Origin: Nocardia coubleae NBRC 108252
GTDB taxonomy: Bacteria; Actinomycetota; Actinomycetes; Mycobacteriales; Mycobacteriaceae
Assembly (NCBI RefSeq): GCF_001612805.1
Contig: NZ_BDBD01000029.1
Span: 1-64,000, forward strand
Length of the DNA stretch: 64,000 bases
Direction of reading: 5' to 3'
The notes beneath the pieces were generated by a model. It saw only the letters and a list, made by a program, of their open reading frames with translations, was not told where the DNA came from and did not search any database. Below are positions 8,552-17,527 of this stretch, piece after piece. Each line of letters begins with the position of its first letter. Position 1 is the first letter of the stretch. A program made the translations under genes and the position numbers.

Positions 8552-9583
8552 GTGACCCACGCAACAAAGGCACAGCCCAGGGCGGTCACCGTCGGCGAGG
8601 GATTGGCGGTGCTCGTCGCCGAGCCCGGCCCGCTCGAACGCTCCGGGATGTTCGAACGTTGCGCCGGTGGCGCCGAGGCGAACGTGGCCTCGGTGCTGGC
8701 CCAGCTCGGGATATCGGCGGCGTGGCTGTCGCGGGTCGGTGACGACGGGTTCGGGCGCTACCTGACGGCCGAGCTGGCCAGTGCGGGGGTGGACGTGGCA
8801 GCGGTCGCGGTCGACCCGATGCGGCCGACCGGCATCTACATCAAGGAACGCGGCGGCGGCTCGGACGCGGTACACGACCTACCCCGGGGCGAGAGCCGCA
8901 TGCATTACTACCGGTCTGGGTCGGCCGCCAGCGCCCTCTCGCCCGCCGACCTCGACGCACCGCCACTGGCGCGAGCCGACCTCGTGCACTTCACCGGCAT
9001 CACCCCCGCGCTGTCCGAGTCGGCGTGTGCGCTCACCCGTGGCCTGCTCGACCGCCCGCGACACGGTTCGCTGGTCAGCTTCGACCTGAATTACCGTCCG
9101 GCCGTGTGGGGTTCGCGTATCGGTGCGGCCGCCGACGAACTCGCCGCGCACGTGCGTGGCGCCGATGTCGTGTTCCTCGGCGCCGACGAAGCCACCGAGA
9201 TCTTCGGTACCGGTGATCCGGCGGCCCTGCGTAGCCTGTTCCCCGAACCCGGGCAGCTGATCGTCAAGAACGACAAGCACACCGCGATCGGCTTCGACGG
9301 TGATCACGTGGTGGAAGTTCCCGCGCTGCACCTCACCGTCACCGAACGCATCGGCGCCGGTGACGCTTTCGCCGGCGGCTACCTCGCGGCGCTGCTGCAC
9401 GGCGCCGACCTGCGCACCCGTCTGCGCTACGGGCACCTGTGCGCGGCCGCGACTCTCACCGCCTCGGGCGATTCGGCGAAACTTCCACCGTCCCAAGAAC
9501 TCCGGCGGCTGGCCGCGCTTCCTGACGACGCGTGGACGGGGCTCACCTATCCACCGCGAGCAGATGGGACGATCGGGCCATGA
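8552..9583 (+). CDS. PfkB-family kinase, probable 2-keto-3-deoxygluconate kinase
   Basis: A ribokinase-fold protein of 343 aa. The N-terminal GGAEANVASVLAQLG substrate motif and the C-terminal PfkB signature IGAGDAFAGGYLAALLHG, with the catalytic Asp, are present; SFDLNYRPAVWG is typical of KDG kinases. GTG 8552 is preferred over the upstream ATG at 8489 because AAAGG precedes it by about 10 bp and the conserved domain starts soon after. It opens the right arm and overlaps the IclR start by 4 bp. It should make KDPG for the aldolase on the left arm. Confidence 0.88.
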   Translation: MTHATKAQPRAVTVGEGLAVLVAEPGPLERSGMFERCAGGAEANVASVLAQLGISAAWLSRVGDDGFGRYLTAELASAGVDVAAVAVDPMRPTGIYIKERGGGSDAVHDLPRGESRMHYYRSGSAASALSPADLDAPPLARADLVHFTGITPALSESACALTRGLLDRPRHGSLVSFDLNYRPAVWGSRIGAAADELAAHVRGADVVFLGADEATEIFGTGDPAALRSLFPEPGQLIVKNDKHTAIGFDGDHVVEVPALHLTVTERIGAGDAFAGGYLAALLHGADLRTRLRYGHLCAAATLTASGDSAKLPPSQELRRLAALPDDAWTGLTYPPRADGTIGP

Positions 9584-10350
9584 GTCAAAGCGTGTCGCGA
9601 GCCCTGTCCATTCTGATCGCGCTCGGCGAGAACTCCCAGTCCCTCGACGAACTGGCGGGCCGGCTCGGGGTGCACAAGTCGACCGTGCTGCGGCTGCTGC
9701 AGACCATGCAGGCCGAACGATTCGTGGTCCGCGACGCCGCGCACCGCTACTCGCTCGGCAGTCGCATGTTCGAATTGGCAAGCCACGCACTGGAAAACCG
9801 TGACGTGCGCACGGTCGCCCGGCCGCATCTGAGCGCCCTCGGCACGACCACCGGCCAGACGGTGCACCTGGCCGCCTACGAGTCCGGCGACGCGGTCTAC
9901 ATCGACAAGGTCGATGCCGAACAGTCGGTGCGGATGTACTCGCGCATCGGCAGGCCCGCTCCCCTGCATTGCACGGCCGTCGGCAAGGTTCTCGTTGCCG
10001 CGCTGCCGCGGACCGAATGGACCACGGTGGCGGCACGTTTGGACTACCACCCGTTCACCCCACGCACCCTGCGTACGCCGGAGCGATATCTCGCCGAACT
10101 GGAAAGAGTTGCCGCCCAGGGCTTCGCCGAGGACCACGAGGAACACGAGAGCTTCGTCAACTGCATCGGGGTGCCCGTGCGCGACGGCATCGGCAATGTG
10201 GTCGCCGCCGTGTCGGTCTCGGTGCCCGATGTGCTGCTCGATCACGACCAGGTGCTCGCACTGCTCCCCCAGGTGCGCGCGTGCGCCGATGCCATCTCCA
10301 CCGAACTCGGCTGGGATCCCCGCCGAGCCGTCCCCGCGAGGAAAGGCTGA
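9580..10350 (+). CDS. IclR family regulator
   Basis: A 256-aa regulator. The winged HTH covers about residues 1-65 (SRALSILIALGENSQSLDEL, then HKSTVLRLLQTM) and an IclR effector domain follows (TGQTVHLAAYESGDAVYIDK, then LHCTAVGKVLVAAL). ATG 9580 overlaps the kinase stop as ATGA. IclR effector domains bind small acids such as KDG (compare KdgR), which fits a pathway with KDG as intermediate. Likely controls both arms through the palindromes near 8459-8515. Three bp separate it from ridA. Confidence 0.93.
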   Translation: MSQSVSRALSILIALGENSQSLDELAGRLGVHKSTVLRLLQTMQAERFVVRDAAHRYSLGSRMFELASHALENRDVRTVARPHLSALGTTTGQTVHLAAYESGDAVYIDKVDAEQSVRMYSRIGRPAPLHCTAVGKVLVAALPRTEWTTVAARLDYHPFTPRTLRTPERYLAELERVAAQGFAEDHEEHESFVNCIGVPVRDGIGNVVAAVSVSVPDVLLDHDQVLALLPQVRACADAISTELGWDPRRAVPARKG

Positions 10351-10353
10351 ACC

Positions 10354-10761
10354 ATGTCCGACAAGATCGCCGTCCGCACCTCCGATGCTCCCGCCCCCGC
10401 CCACACCTTCTCCCAGGGCGTGCGCAAGGGACCGTTTATCCAGGTCTCCGGGCAGGGTCCGGTCGATCCGGAAACCAACGAGTACCTGCATCAGGGTGAC
10501 GTGGCCGCCCAGACCACCCGCACCCTGATGAACGTGAAGGCCATCATCGACGCGTCCGGCGCCACCTTCGACGACGTGGTGATGTTGCGCGTGTACCTCA
10601 CCAAGCGCGAGGACTTCGCGATCATGAACGAGGCGTACGGCGAGTTCGTCACCGAGCACACCACCGACGGAGTGCTGCCGTCGCGCACCACCGTGTTCAC
10701 CGGTTTGCCGCGCGCCGAGATGCTCGTGGAGATCGATGCCGTGGCGATCGTGACCGATTGA
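10354..10761 (+). CDS. RidA/YjgF family enamine deaminase
   Basis: A 135-aa RidA protein. The conserved beta-strand motif KGPFIQVSGQGPVDP, GATFDDVVMLRVYLT and the C-terminal PRAEMLVEIDAVAI are present. RidA hydrolyses reactive 2-aminoacrylate-type enamine and imine intermediates released by PLP dehydratases to keto acids and ammonia. Placement with a fold-III PLP dehydratase-like enzyme makes a housekeeping role within the pathway likely: finishing or detoxifying the enamine formed from the aminoaldonate. Confidence 0.93.
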   Translation: MSDKIAVRTSDAPAPAHTFSQGVRKGPFIQVSGQGPVDPETNEYLHQGDVAAQTTRTLMNVKAIIDASGATFDDVVMLRVYLTKREDFAIMNEAYGEFVTEHTTDGVLPSRTTVFTGLPRAEMLVEIDAVAIVTD

Positions 10762-10815
10762 GCGACTGCGTTTCCCGCGATGCGAAGGACACCGGAGCGA
10801 GGCTCGTGTTGAGAT

Positions 10816-10847
10816 GGGTCGGGCCCCGCCTGGGGCCTGTTCGACCC
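10816..10847 (+). other. Bulged hairpin after ridA
   Basis: Nested inverted repeats GGGTCG-GGCCCC, loop GCCT, GGGGCC, a four-base bulge TGTT, then CGACCC. This is a 12-bp stem with a one-sided bulge. It lies 55 bp after the ridA stop and 22 bp before the ATG of the small secreted peptide. No T-run follows, so it may be a weak terminator or a structured leader of the peptide gene. Confidence 0.55.
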
Positions 10848-10868
10848 GTCCTACCCGAGGATCAGCCT

Positions 10869-11036
10869 ATGTTCGTCAAGACCGCCCGTCCGCTCGCCGT
10901 CGCCGCACTCGCCCTGTTCGTCACCGCCACCGGTGCGGGCACCGCCTCGGCCGCCACCGCGACGCCCGTCGTCGGTTCGGTGTCGATCTGCACCGGCATC
11001 CCGGTCGGGCCGCTCACCATCAGCGTCTGCCTGTGA
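10869..11036 (+). CDS. Small secreted peptide, 55 aa
   Basis: A short gene with a clear Sec signal: MFVKTARPLAVAALALFVTA, then a small-residue stretch ending in TASAA as cleavage site. The mature peptide is only about 25 residues (ATPVVGSVSICTGIPVGPL and a few more) and contains two cysteines, at CTG and in the final VCL, which could form one disulfide. ATG 10869 follows a purine-rich GAGGATCAG. A strong terminator hairpin begins 25 bp after the stop, supporting an independent transcription unit. Function unknown. Confidence 0.7.
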   Translation: MFVKTARPLAVAALALFVTATGAGTASAATATPVVGSVSICTGIPVGPLTISVCL

Positions 11037-11060
11037 CCTAGGCCAGTCGAAGCAGCAGGC

Positions 11061-11089
11061 GGGGTGGCGCCGTACAACGGCGCCACCCC
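11061..11089. terminator. Bidirectional terminator hairpin
   Basis: A perfect 13-bp stem, GGGGTGGCGCCGT with loop ACA and its exact complement, sits between the convergent ends of the small peptide gene and the response-regulator gene. There is no U-run, as is common for actinobacterial I-shaped terminators. Confidence 0.85.
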
Positions 11090-11104
11090 ACTGTGCGTTC
11101 CGGT

Positions 11105-11782
11105 TCAGTGTTCCGCGTCGCGAACCAACAGTGCGATTTGTACCCGATTGGCGAGGCCGAGCTTGGTGAACAGGTTGGTGGTGTGTGCCTTGACGGTGGC
11201 GACGGTGACCTGTAACCGCGCGGCGATCTCCGGGTTGCCGAGCCCGTCCGCGATGGCTCGCGCGGTGTCGAGTTCGCGTTCCGACAGGGCGGCCAGCCGT
11301 TTCCGCGCGGCGTCGCGGGAGTCGCTGCGGGCTTCGGCGGAACCCGGCCCGGTCGCCGCGGCGATCACCCGCGCCGTGACGGTGGGAGACAGGACGGGGT
11401 TACCGGCCGCGACGGTGCGCACCGCCTCGGCGATCCGGGCGGGCGGGGTGTCCTTGAGCACGAAGCCGAGGGCCCCGGCGCGTAGTGCACGCAGTACCAG
11501 TTCGTCGGAGTCGAAGGTGGTCAGCATGAGTACCGCGGGCGCGGCGGGTTCGGCGCGCAGGGACCGGGTGGTGTCGACGCCATCGCGGCCGGGCATCCGC
11601 ACATCCATCAGCACGACGTCCGGCCGCTGTTCTCGCACGACCTCGATCGCGGTGTCCCCGTCGGCGGCCTCCGCGACGACGGTCAGATCCGGTTCGCCGT
11701 CGATGACGAGTCGTAGCGCCATCCGCACCAGCTGGTCGTCATCGACGATGACGACGCGCACCGTCTCCTGATCACTGTGCAC
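11105..11782 (-). CDS. NarL/LuxR-type response regulator
   Basis: A 225-aa regulator. The receiver domain has the acidic pair in VVIVDDDQL and the phospho-acceptor in DVVLMDVRMPG at about residue 58; the LuxR HTH is at the C-terminus (LSERELDTARAIADGLGNPE, then TVKAHTTNLFTKLGL). It starts at GTG 11782, directly abutting the TGA of the sensor kinase, so the pair is translationally coupled. The target regulon is unknown. Confidence 0.94.
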   Translation of the reverse strand: MHSDQETVRVVIVDDDQLVRMALRLVIDGEPDLTVVAEAADGDTAIEVVREQRPDVVLMDVRMPGRDGVDTTRSLRAEPAAPAVLMLTTFDSDELVLRALRAGALGFVLKDTPPARIAEAVRTVAAGNPVLSPTVTARVIAAATGPGSAEARSDSRDAARKRLAALSERELDTARAIADGLGNPEIAARLQVTVATVKAHTTNLFTKLGLANRVQIALLVRDAEH

Positions 11783-12967
11783 TCATGCTCTTTTCTCGTG
11801 ATCGTGCTCCGGCCAGGGAAGTTGGGCGGTGAGGACGTACCCGTTGTCGGATGTGTGATGGTGGTCGAGTGTTCCGCCTGCGAGGGTGATGCGCTCGGCG
11901 AGGCCGAGGAGACCGAAACCCGAGGCCGGTGGCCGGGCAGCGGCGGTGGTGCCCGCCGAATTACGTACGCTGACGTGTAATTCGCCGCCGGGCGCCCCAT
12001 CCACGGTGACGCGGACCTCCGCCGCCGGCGCATGCTTCGCGGCATTGGTCAGCCCTTCCTGGATCACCCGATAGCCGGTCCGTCCCACGGTCTCGGGTGG
12101 GGTGCCGGTCACCGTGCCGGCGAGCGTGACGTCCAGGCCCGACGACCGGGCGTCGGCCACGAGTTCCGGGATCCGGTCCAGGGTGGGTTGCGGTGGTTCG
12201 GGGCGGTCTGGGTCGGCACGGAGCACGCCGAGGACATCCCGGAGTTCTTCCAGCGCTTGGCGGGAACCGTCGGCGATCCCGCGGATCAGCATGCGCTTCT
12301 CCTCGGCCGAGAGGTCGTCACGGTGATCGAGGACGCCGGCCTGCATGGCGACCAGTGAGATCCGATGGGCGAGCACATCGTGCATTTCACGGGCGATCCG
12401 GTTGCGTTCGGTGGCCCGAGCCTGGGCCGCCCGGGCACCCTGTTCGCGTTCCGCGCTGTCGGCGCGTTCGCGCAGCGATCGCACTTCGACGCGACGGGCG
12501 TCGATGGCCACGCCGGTGGCCACGGCGATCCCCGCGGTCGAGACCGTCAATGCGAGTTGCAGCCAGACCGGGGCGGGCGGGGCGTCGACCGGGTAGAGAC
12601 CCTGAGCGAACTGCGCCGCCGTCACATACGCCGCGACGACCACGGCGATCTCGACCGGACGGCGACGGGTGGACAGCGAACACAGTGCCAGCAGCGCGGC
12701 ACCGGTGGCGAGCGCCGACGCGGCCGAGGCGATCACGACCACCAGGGCGACGGTGAACGGGAACCGGCGCCGCAATGGCAGCACCGCCAGGCAGCCGAGT
12801 GCGATCAGCGGATCACCGGTCACCAGCCAGGAACATGTGTCGGCCGTACAGCCTGCGGGCAGTACGGCGGCGACGGAGAACCAGAGGGCGGCGCCGATTG
12901 CCGCGGCCGCCGTCAGCCGCCAGGTCTGCTGCCATGCCCCGAGTCGTGCCGGGCCGTCGGTGTCCAC
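11783..12967 (-). CDS. Sensor histidine kinase (HisKA_3 type)
   Basis: A membrane sensor kinase of 394 aa. Four to five hydrophobic segments fill the first half (TAAAAIGAALWFSVAAVL, IALGCLAVLPL, FTVALVVVIASAASALATG and others). The dimerisation/phospho-acceptor motif is RNRIAREMHDVLAHRISLV, and the HATPase has NAAKHAPAA and GFGLLGLAERITLAGG. GTG 12967 is preferred to the ATG at 13078 because a good -10 hexamer GATAAT (12974-12979 on this strand) lies 6 nt upstream, predicting a leaderless mRNA. Signal unknown. Confidence 0.9.
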   Translation of the reverse strand: MDTDGPARLGAWQQTWRLTAAAAIGAALWFSVAAVLPAGCTADTCSWLVTGDPLIALGCLAVLPLRRRFPFTVALVVVIASAASALATGAALLALCSLSTRRRPVEIAVVVAAYVTAAQFAQGLYPVDAPPAPVWLQLALTVSTAGIAVATGVAIDARRVEVRSLRERADSAEREQGARAAQARATERNRIAREMHDVLAHRISLVAMQAGVLDHRDDLSAEEKRMLIRGIADGSRQALEELRDVLGVLRADPDRPEPPQPTLDRIPELVADARSSGLDVTLAGTVTGTPPETVGRTGYRVIQEGLTNAAKHAPAAEVRVTVDGAPGGELHVSVRNSAGTTAAARPPASGFGLLGLAERITLAGGTLDHHHTSDNGYVLTAQLPWPEHDHEKRA

Positions 12968-12973
12968 CCGGCC

Positions 12974-12979
12974 ATTATC
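12974..12979 (-). promoter_or_regulatory. -10 element for a leaderless kinase mRNA
   Basis: GATAAT on the minus strand ends 6 nt before the kinase GTG at 12967, so transcription would begin at or next to the start codon. No convincing -35 is visible. Confidence 0.5.
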
Positions 12980-13194
12980 GCGACGACGACCGGCCTCGAG
13001 CACCCACCCAGCGGCTGAGATGTGCTCGACCCGGGGCGAATGGCCGACTCGACTTTCGTCGAACACGGTCGCCGCCACCGGAGCGATGTGCCTGCGGCGC
13101 GGACTCGACAGACTCGATCATGTACCAGCCGGACACGAGCCCCCGCTGACGGTCTGCTCGTGGTAGGCGCCATTTCGTCGGGGAGTAGCAGCGA

Positions 13195-14694
13195 ATGAAT
13201 CGACAACGGACCTGGAGCCTGCTTGCCGTGCTCGGTCTCACCGGAGCGCTGGTCGGGTCGCCCATCGTGGTCGCGCAGCCGACCGACGATCCCACAGCGC
13301 AGGTGCGGTGGGGCGCATGCCCGGAGGGGGTCGAAGATCCCGCGGCCGGGCCTGCCCAGTTGCAGTGCGCCACCGTGGCGGTGCCGTTGAACTACAACGA
13401 GCCCGAGGGCGTGCGGATCGAGATCATGATCTCGCGGCTGGCGAGCAAGAACGCGGACAAGCGTCGCGGCGTGTTGTTACTCAACCCCGGTGGTCCAGGT
13501 GGTTCGGGCTTGGACCAGCCCAAGTTCCTGGCCGCTCACGGATTGCCCGCAGAGGTGCTGGACAGCTATGACGTGATCGGTATGGACACCCGCGGGGTAG
13601 GGCATTCGGCACCGGTGAGCTGCGGATTCACCGATGACCAGGCGTACTTCGGCAATATCCCGCCGTACGCGGTGAACGACGCGGCGGTCACCGAACGGGC
13701 CGGCGTCGCCGAGGGGGTTGCCGAGCAGTGCGCGGCCAACGACCACGAGGGCCGGTTGCGCCACATCTCGACGGCGAACATGGCTCGCGACCTGGACCGG
13801 ATCCGGGCGGCGCTGGGTGAGGACAAGGCAAACTTCCTCGGTTACTCCTACGGCACCGCATTGGGCGCCGCGTACGCCTCGATGTTCCCGCAGCAGGCCG
13901 ACCGCATCGTGCTCGACAGCAATATCGGCGACACCCACCTCGACCACGACGGGATGCGCCTGTACGGCCTCGGCATGGAACAGACGTTTCCCGACTTCGC
14001 GCAATGGGCCGCCGACCGCCACGACACATACGGCCTGGGCCGCACATCGGAAGAAGTGCGGCACACGTACTTCACCCTCGCCGAGCGACTCGACGCGAAC
14101 CCGGTGGACGGAATGGACGGCAGTCTCTTCCGTTTCGGTACCTTCTTCACGCTCTATCGCCCGGCGCTGTACGCGTCGGCCGCCGAGAGCTGGAAGTCGC
14201 TGCTCGAAACCGGACATCCCGGGCCCGCGGGCGGCCGCCCGCCGGGTACGGGCGCGCCTTCGCCGAACGACAACGGCTGGTCGGTCTTTCTGGCCGTGAC
14301 CTGCAACGACGTCGAATGGCCCGAAGACATAGGGACCTACCGGCGTGCCGTCGCCGAGGACCGGGAACGGCACCCGCTCTACGGTGCGGCCGCCGCGAAC
14401 GTGATGCCGTGCGCCTACTGGAAGCTCGGGCCGTCCGAGCCGCCGGTGCGGATCGACAACACCGGCCCGGCCGATGTGCTGATCGTGCAGAACCAGCGCG
14501 ACCCGGTCACCCCGCTACGCGGCGGCGAGCTGCTCGACGAGAAGTTCGGTCAGCGGTCCCGCTTGGTCACCGTCGACGGGAGTGGGCACGGGGTCTACCT
14601 TCTCGGCGACAACCCCTGCGCGACCGACGTCGTCACCGGCTACCTGGTGGACGGCACCATGCCCGGCCACGACATCACCTGTCACGCGGGCTAG
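13195..14694 (+). CDS. Secreted alpha/beta-hydrolase, S33 (TAP-like) peptidase
   Basis: A 499-aa exported hydrolase similar to actinomycete tripeptidyl aminopeptidases. The signal peptide is MNRQRTWSLLAVLGLTGALV up to a VAQ site. LLNPGGPGGSG is the oxyanion region, the nucleophile serine is in LGYSYGTALG, and the acid and base are in NQRDPVTP and DGSGHGVYL. The C-terminal TAP domain with paired cysteines is present. Expected to release short peptides from protein N-termini outside the cell. It ends 3 bp from the stop of convergent ppc with no hairpin between them. Confidence 0.92.
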   Translation: MNRQRTWSLLAVLGLTGALVGSPIVVAQPTDDPTAQVRWGACPEGVEDPAAGPAQLQCATVAVPLNYNEPEGVRIEIMISRLASKNADKRRGVLLLNPGGPGGSGLDQPKFLAAHGLPAEVLDSYDVIGMDTRGVGHSAPVSCGFTDDQAYFGNIPPYAVNDAAVTERAGVAEGVAEQCAANDHEGRLRHISTANMARDLDRIRAALGEDKANFLGYSYGTALGAAYASMFPQQADRIVLDSNIGDTHLDHDGMRLYGLGMEQTFPDFAQWAADRHDTYGLGRTSEEVRHTYFTLAERLDANPVDGMDGSLFRFGTFFTLYRPALYASAAESWKSLLETGHPGPAGGRPPGTGAPSPNDNGWSVFLAVTCNDVEWPEDIGTYRRAVAEDRERHPLYGAAAANVMPCAYWKLGPSEPPVRIDNTGPADVLIVQNQRDPVTPLRGGELLDEKFGQRSRLVTVDGSGHGVYLLGDNPCATDVVTGYLVDGTMPGHDITCHAG

Positions 14695-14697
14695 GAC

Positions 14698-17469
14698 CTA
14701 ACCCGAGTTGCGCAGGGCGGTGGCGAGACCGTTCATGGTGAGCAGGATGCCCCGCTTCACCAGTTCGGAATCGTCGCCCCCGCGCAGCCTGCGCAGCAGG
14801 TCGACCTGGAGCTGGTTGAGCGGTTCCAGGTAGGGGAAACGATTGTGGATCGACTCCGCCAGCGACGGGTTGTCGCTGAGGAGTTCGTCGTGGCCGGTGA
14901 CCGCCTTGTACATGCGGATGGTTCGCGCGTGTTCCTCGCGGATCATCCCGAAGATCGTGTCGCGCAGGTGTTCGTCGTCGACGAGGTCGGCGTAGCGGGC
15001 GGCGATGTCGAGATCGCTCTTGGCCATTACCTGCGCCAGGTTCGACAGCACGGTGCGCAGGAAAGGCCAGCGCCGGTAGAGATCGGTGAGCCGGGCCAAG
15101 CGCGCCGGATCGTCGCCTACCCAGTCCTCCAGTGCGGTGCCGGTGCCGTACCAACCCGGCAGCATGACGCGGGCCTGGCTCCACGCCATCACCCACGGGA
15201 TCGCCCGCAGGTCCGACACCGAATTGGTCGGTTTGCGAGAAGCCGGGCGGCTGCCGATATTGAGGTCGCCGACCTCGGCGACCGGGGTGGACTGCCGGAA
15301 GTACTCGACGAAGCCGGGGGTGTCGTGCACCAGGTGCGCGTAGGCGGCGCGGGCCCGGGTCGCCAGGTCGTCGAGCAGTTCGTAGGCGGGTTCGGCGTCG
15401 TCGCCGAGGCCCTCCACGTCGAGCAGGGTGGATTCGAGGGTGCCCGCGATGAGTGACTCCAGGTTGCGATGTGCCGCACCGGATTCGGAGTACTTCGCGG
15501 CGATCACCTCGCCCTGTTCGGTGAGCCGCAACGACCCGCGCACCGCGCCGGCCGGCTGGGCGAGGATCGCGTCGTAGCTGCGACCACCACCACGTCCGAC
15601 GGTTCCGCCGCGACCGTGGAAGAGCCGCAACCGGATTCCCGATTTGCGCGCCACCTCGACCAGGTCCAGTTCGGCGCGGTAGAGCGCCCAGTTCGCCGCC
15701 AGGTACCCGCCGTCCTTGTTGGAATCGGAGTAGCCGAGCATCACTTCCTGCCGCATCCCGGCGGCGGCGACGAGGTCACGGTACACCGGAACCTCCAGTG
15801 CGGCAGCAAGAGTCGCCGCGCCCGCACCGAGGTCCTCGATGGTCTCGAACAGCGGGACGATACCGACCGGGCTGTGCGGTGAACCGTCGGGCGTGCCGGG
15901 GTCGAGGATCCCTGCCTCCTTGAGCAGCAGGGCGGCCTCGAGCATGTCGCTCACCGAGGTGCACATGCTGATGATGTAGTTCGGCACGGCGGCGGCGCCG
16001 AAGGTGTCGATCACGTCCTTGGCGGCCCCCAGCACACCGAGTTCCTTGGCCGCCAGCTCGCTCAGCCGCGCGTTCGGGCCGAGAAGTGGCCTGCGCGTGC
16101 GCAATTCGGTGGCCAGCAGGTCGACCCGTTCGGCTTCGCTCAGGCTCGCGTAGTCCTGGTGCGCACCCGACCACGCGAGCAGTTCGGCGACGACCTGTTC
16201 GTGCACCTCGGAGTTCTGGCGCATGTCGAGACCCTGCAGGTGGAACCCGAAGGTCTCCACGGCGTGACGCAGGGCGGCGAGGCGGTCGTCGGCGAGCAGG
16301 GCGTCGCCGCTGGCGCGCACGGAGGCATCGATCGCGTCCAGGTCGTCGAGCACGGCCTGCGGGGTGGGGTACGGCGCGGCGTCTGTGGTGAGACCGTTGT
16401 CCGGGAGCCGGTCCAGCGCGCGGCGCGCGGTGGCACTGAGACGGGCCCGGATCGCGTGCAGGGCACGGCGATACGGCTCGTCGGCGAACACGGCCGGGTC
16501 GTCGTAACCGGCCTCCGCGAGCGCGGCGACCGCCGGGCTCACCCGCACCAGCCGCGCCGACTGCGACAGCGACTTCTCCAGTTCCACCAGCTCACCCAGG
16601 TAGCGGCCGAAGGCGTAGGCGGCGGCCTGCTCGGCGGCGGTGTGCACGACTTCGGCTGTCACATAGGGGTTTCCGTCGCGGTCGCCACCGATCCAGGACC
16701 CGGGGCGCAGGATCGGGCGCTCGAGCAGGTCGACATCGGGCCAGCGGGAACGCAGGGCCGCACGGACCTCGGCGTTGATCGCGGGGATCACGTCGTAGAG
16801 GGTCAGGTCGTAGTAGCGCAGGCCCACCGAGATCTCGTCCTGAATCCGCAAGCGCGCCAGGCGGATCAGCGCTGTGCGCCACAGGGTGAGCACTTCACGG
16901 CGAATGCGCAGTTCGGTGTCGTCGTAACCGGGATCGCCGGGCTCGAGCCTGCGCCGCAACCGCATCAGAGCGGTGATCTTGGCCTGCACGTCGAAGACCG
17001 TGCGCCTGCGCGTCTCGGTGGGGTGCGCGGTGATCACCGGCGACACCAGGGCGTCGGTGAGCTGTTCGGCCACGCTCGTGCCGTCCAGGTCGGCGGCGTC
17101 GAGCTTGTCGTAGGTCGCGGCCAGCGAGGAGTCCTGCGGCGGTTCGCCCGCCGCCACGTGCGCGGCGCGGCGGCGGTCGCGCTGGATGTCCTCGGCCAGA
17201 TTGGCCAGCAGCACGAAGTAGCTGAACGCCCGGATCAGTGGCAGCGCCACCTCGGTGGGGGTGCCGTCGAGCATGTCGGCGACGGCGCTGCGCTCCACTT
17301 CCTCACGACGCACCCGGAATGCCTCGATGCGGACCCGCTCGATGAGGTCGAACACCTCGGGTCCTTCGTGGTCACGGATGGTGTCACCGAGGATGCCGCC
17401 GAGGAACCGGATGTCCTCGCGCAACGGCCGGGTGGCTTCCTGCTCCTGCACGACTCGCGATTGGCCCAT
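14698..17469 (-). CDS. ppc: Phosphoenolpyruvate carboxylase
   Basis: A 923-aa anaplerotic enzyme making oxaloacetate from PEP and bicarbonate. The catalytic His motif VITAHPTETRRRTVFDVQ is at about residue 150. The loops MLGYSDSNKDGGY and FHGRGGTVGRGGG are intact, and the C-terminal NGLATALRNSG replaces the usual NTG end. Length is normal. ATG 17469 was chosen over 17496; it begins MGQSRVVQEQEATRPLREDI. Monocistronic, convergent with the peptidase gene. Confidence 0.96.
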   Translation of the reverse strand: MGQSRVVQEQEATRPLREDIRFLGGILGDTIRDHEGPEVFDLIERVRIEAFRVRREEVERSAVADMLDGTPTEVALPLIRAFSYFVLLANLAEDIQRDRRRAAHVAAGEPPQDSSLAATYDKLDAADLDGTSVAEQLTDALVSPVITAHPTETRRRTVFDVQAKITALMRLRRRLEPGDPGYDDTELRIRREVLTLWRTALIRLARLRIQDEISVGLRYYDLTLYDVIPAINAEVRAALRSRWPDVDLLERPILRPGSWIGGDRDGNPYVTAEVVHTAAEQAAAYAFGRYLGELVELEKSLSQSARLVRVSPAVAALAEAGYDDPAVFADEPYRRALHAIRARLSATARRALDRLPDNGLTTDAAPYPTPQAVLDDLDAIDASVRASGDALLADDRLAALRHAVETFGFHLQGLDMRQNSEVHEQVVAELLAWSGAHQDYASLSEAERVDLLATELRTRRPLLGPNARLSELAAKELGVLGAAKDVIDTFGAAAVPNYIISMCTSVSDMLEAALLLKEAGILDPGTPDGSPHSPVGIVPLFETIEDLGAGAATLAAALEVPVYRDLVAAAGMRQEVMLGYSDSNKDGGYLAANWALYRAELDLVEVARKSGIRLRLFHGRGGTVGRGGGRSYDAILAQPAGAVRGSLRLTEQGEVIAAKYSESGAAHRNLESLIAGTLESTLLDVEGLGDDAEPAYELLDDLATRARAAYAHLVHDTPGFVEYFRQSTPVAEVGDLNIGSRPASRKPTNSVSDLRAIPWVMAWSQARVMLPGWYGTGTALEDWVGDDPARLARLTDLYRRWPFLRTVLSNLAQVMAKSDLDIAARYADLVDDEHLRDTIFGMIREEHARTIRMYKAVTGHDELLSDNPSLAESIHNRFPYLEPLNQLQVDLLRRLRGGDDSELVKRGILLTMNGLATALRNSG

Positions 17470-17527
17470 GAACAGACAGTATTGCCGCCGACCCACCGAA
17501 CGCGACCCGGCGACGCGCGGATCACAC

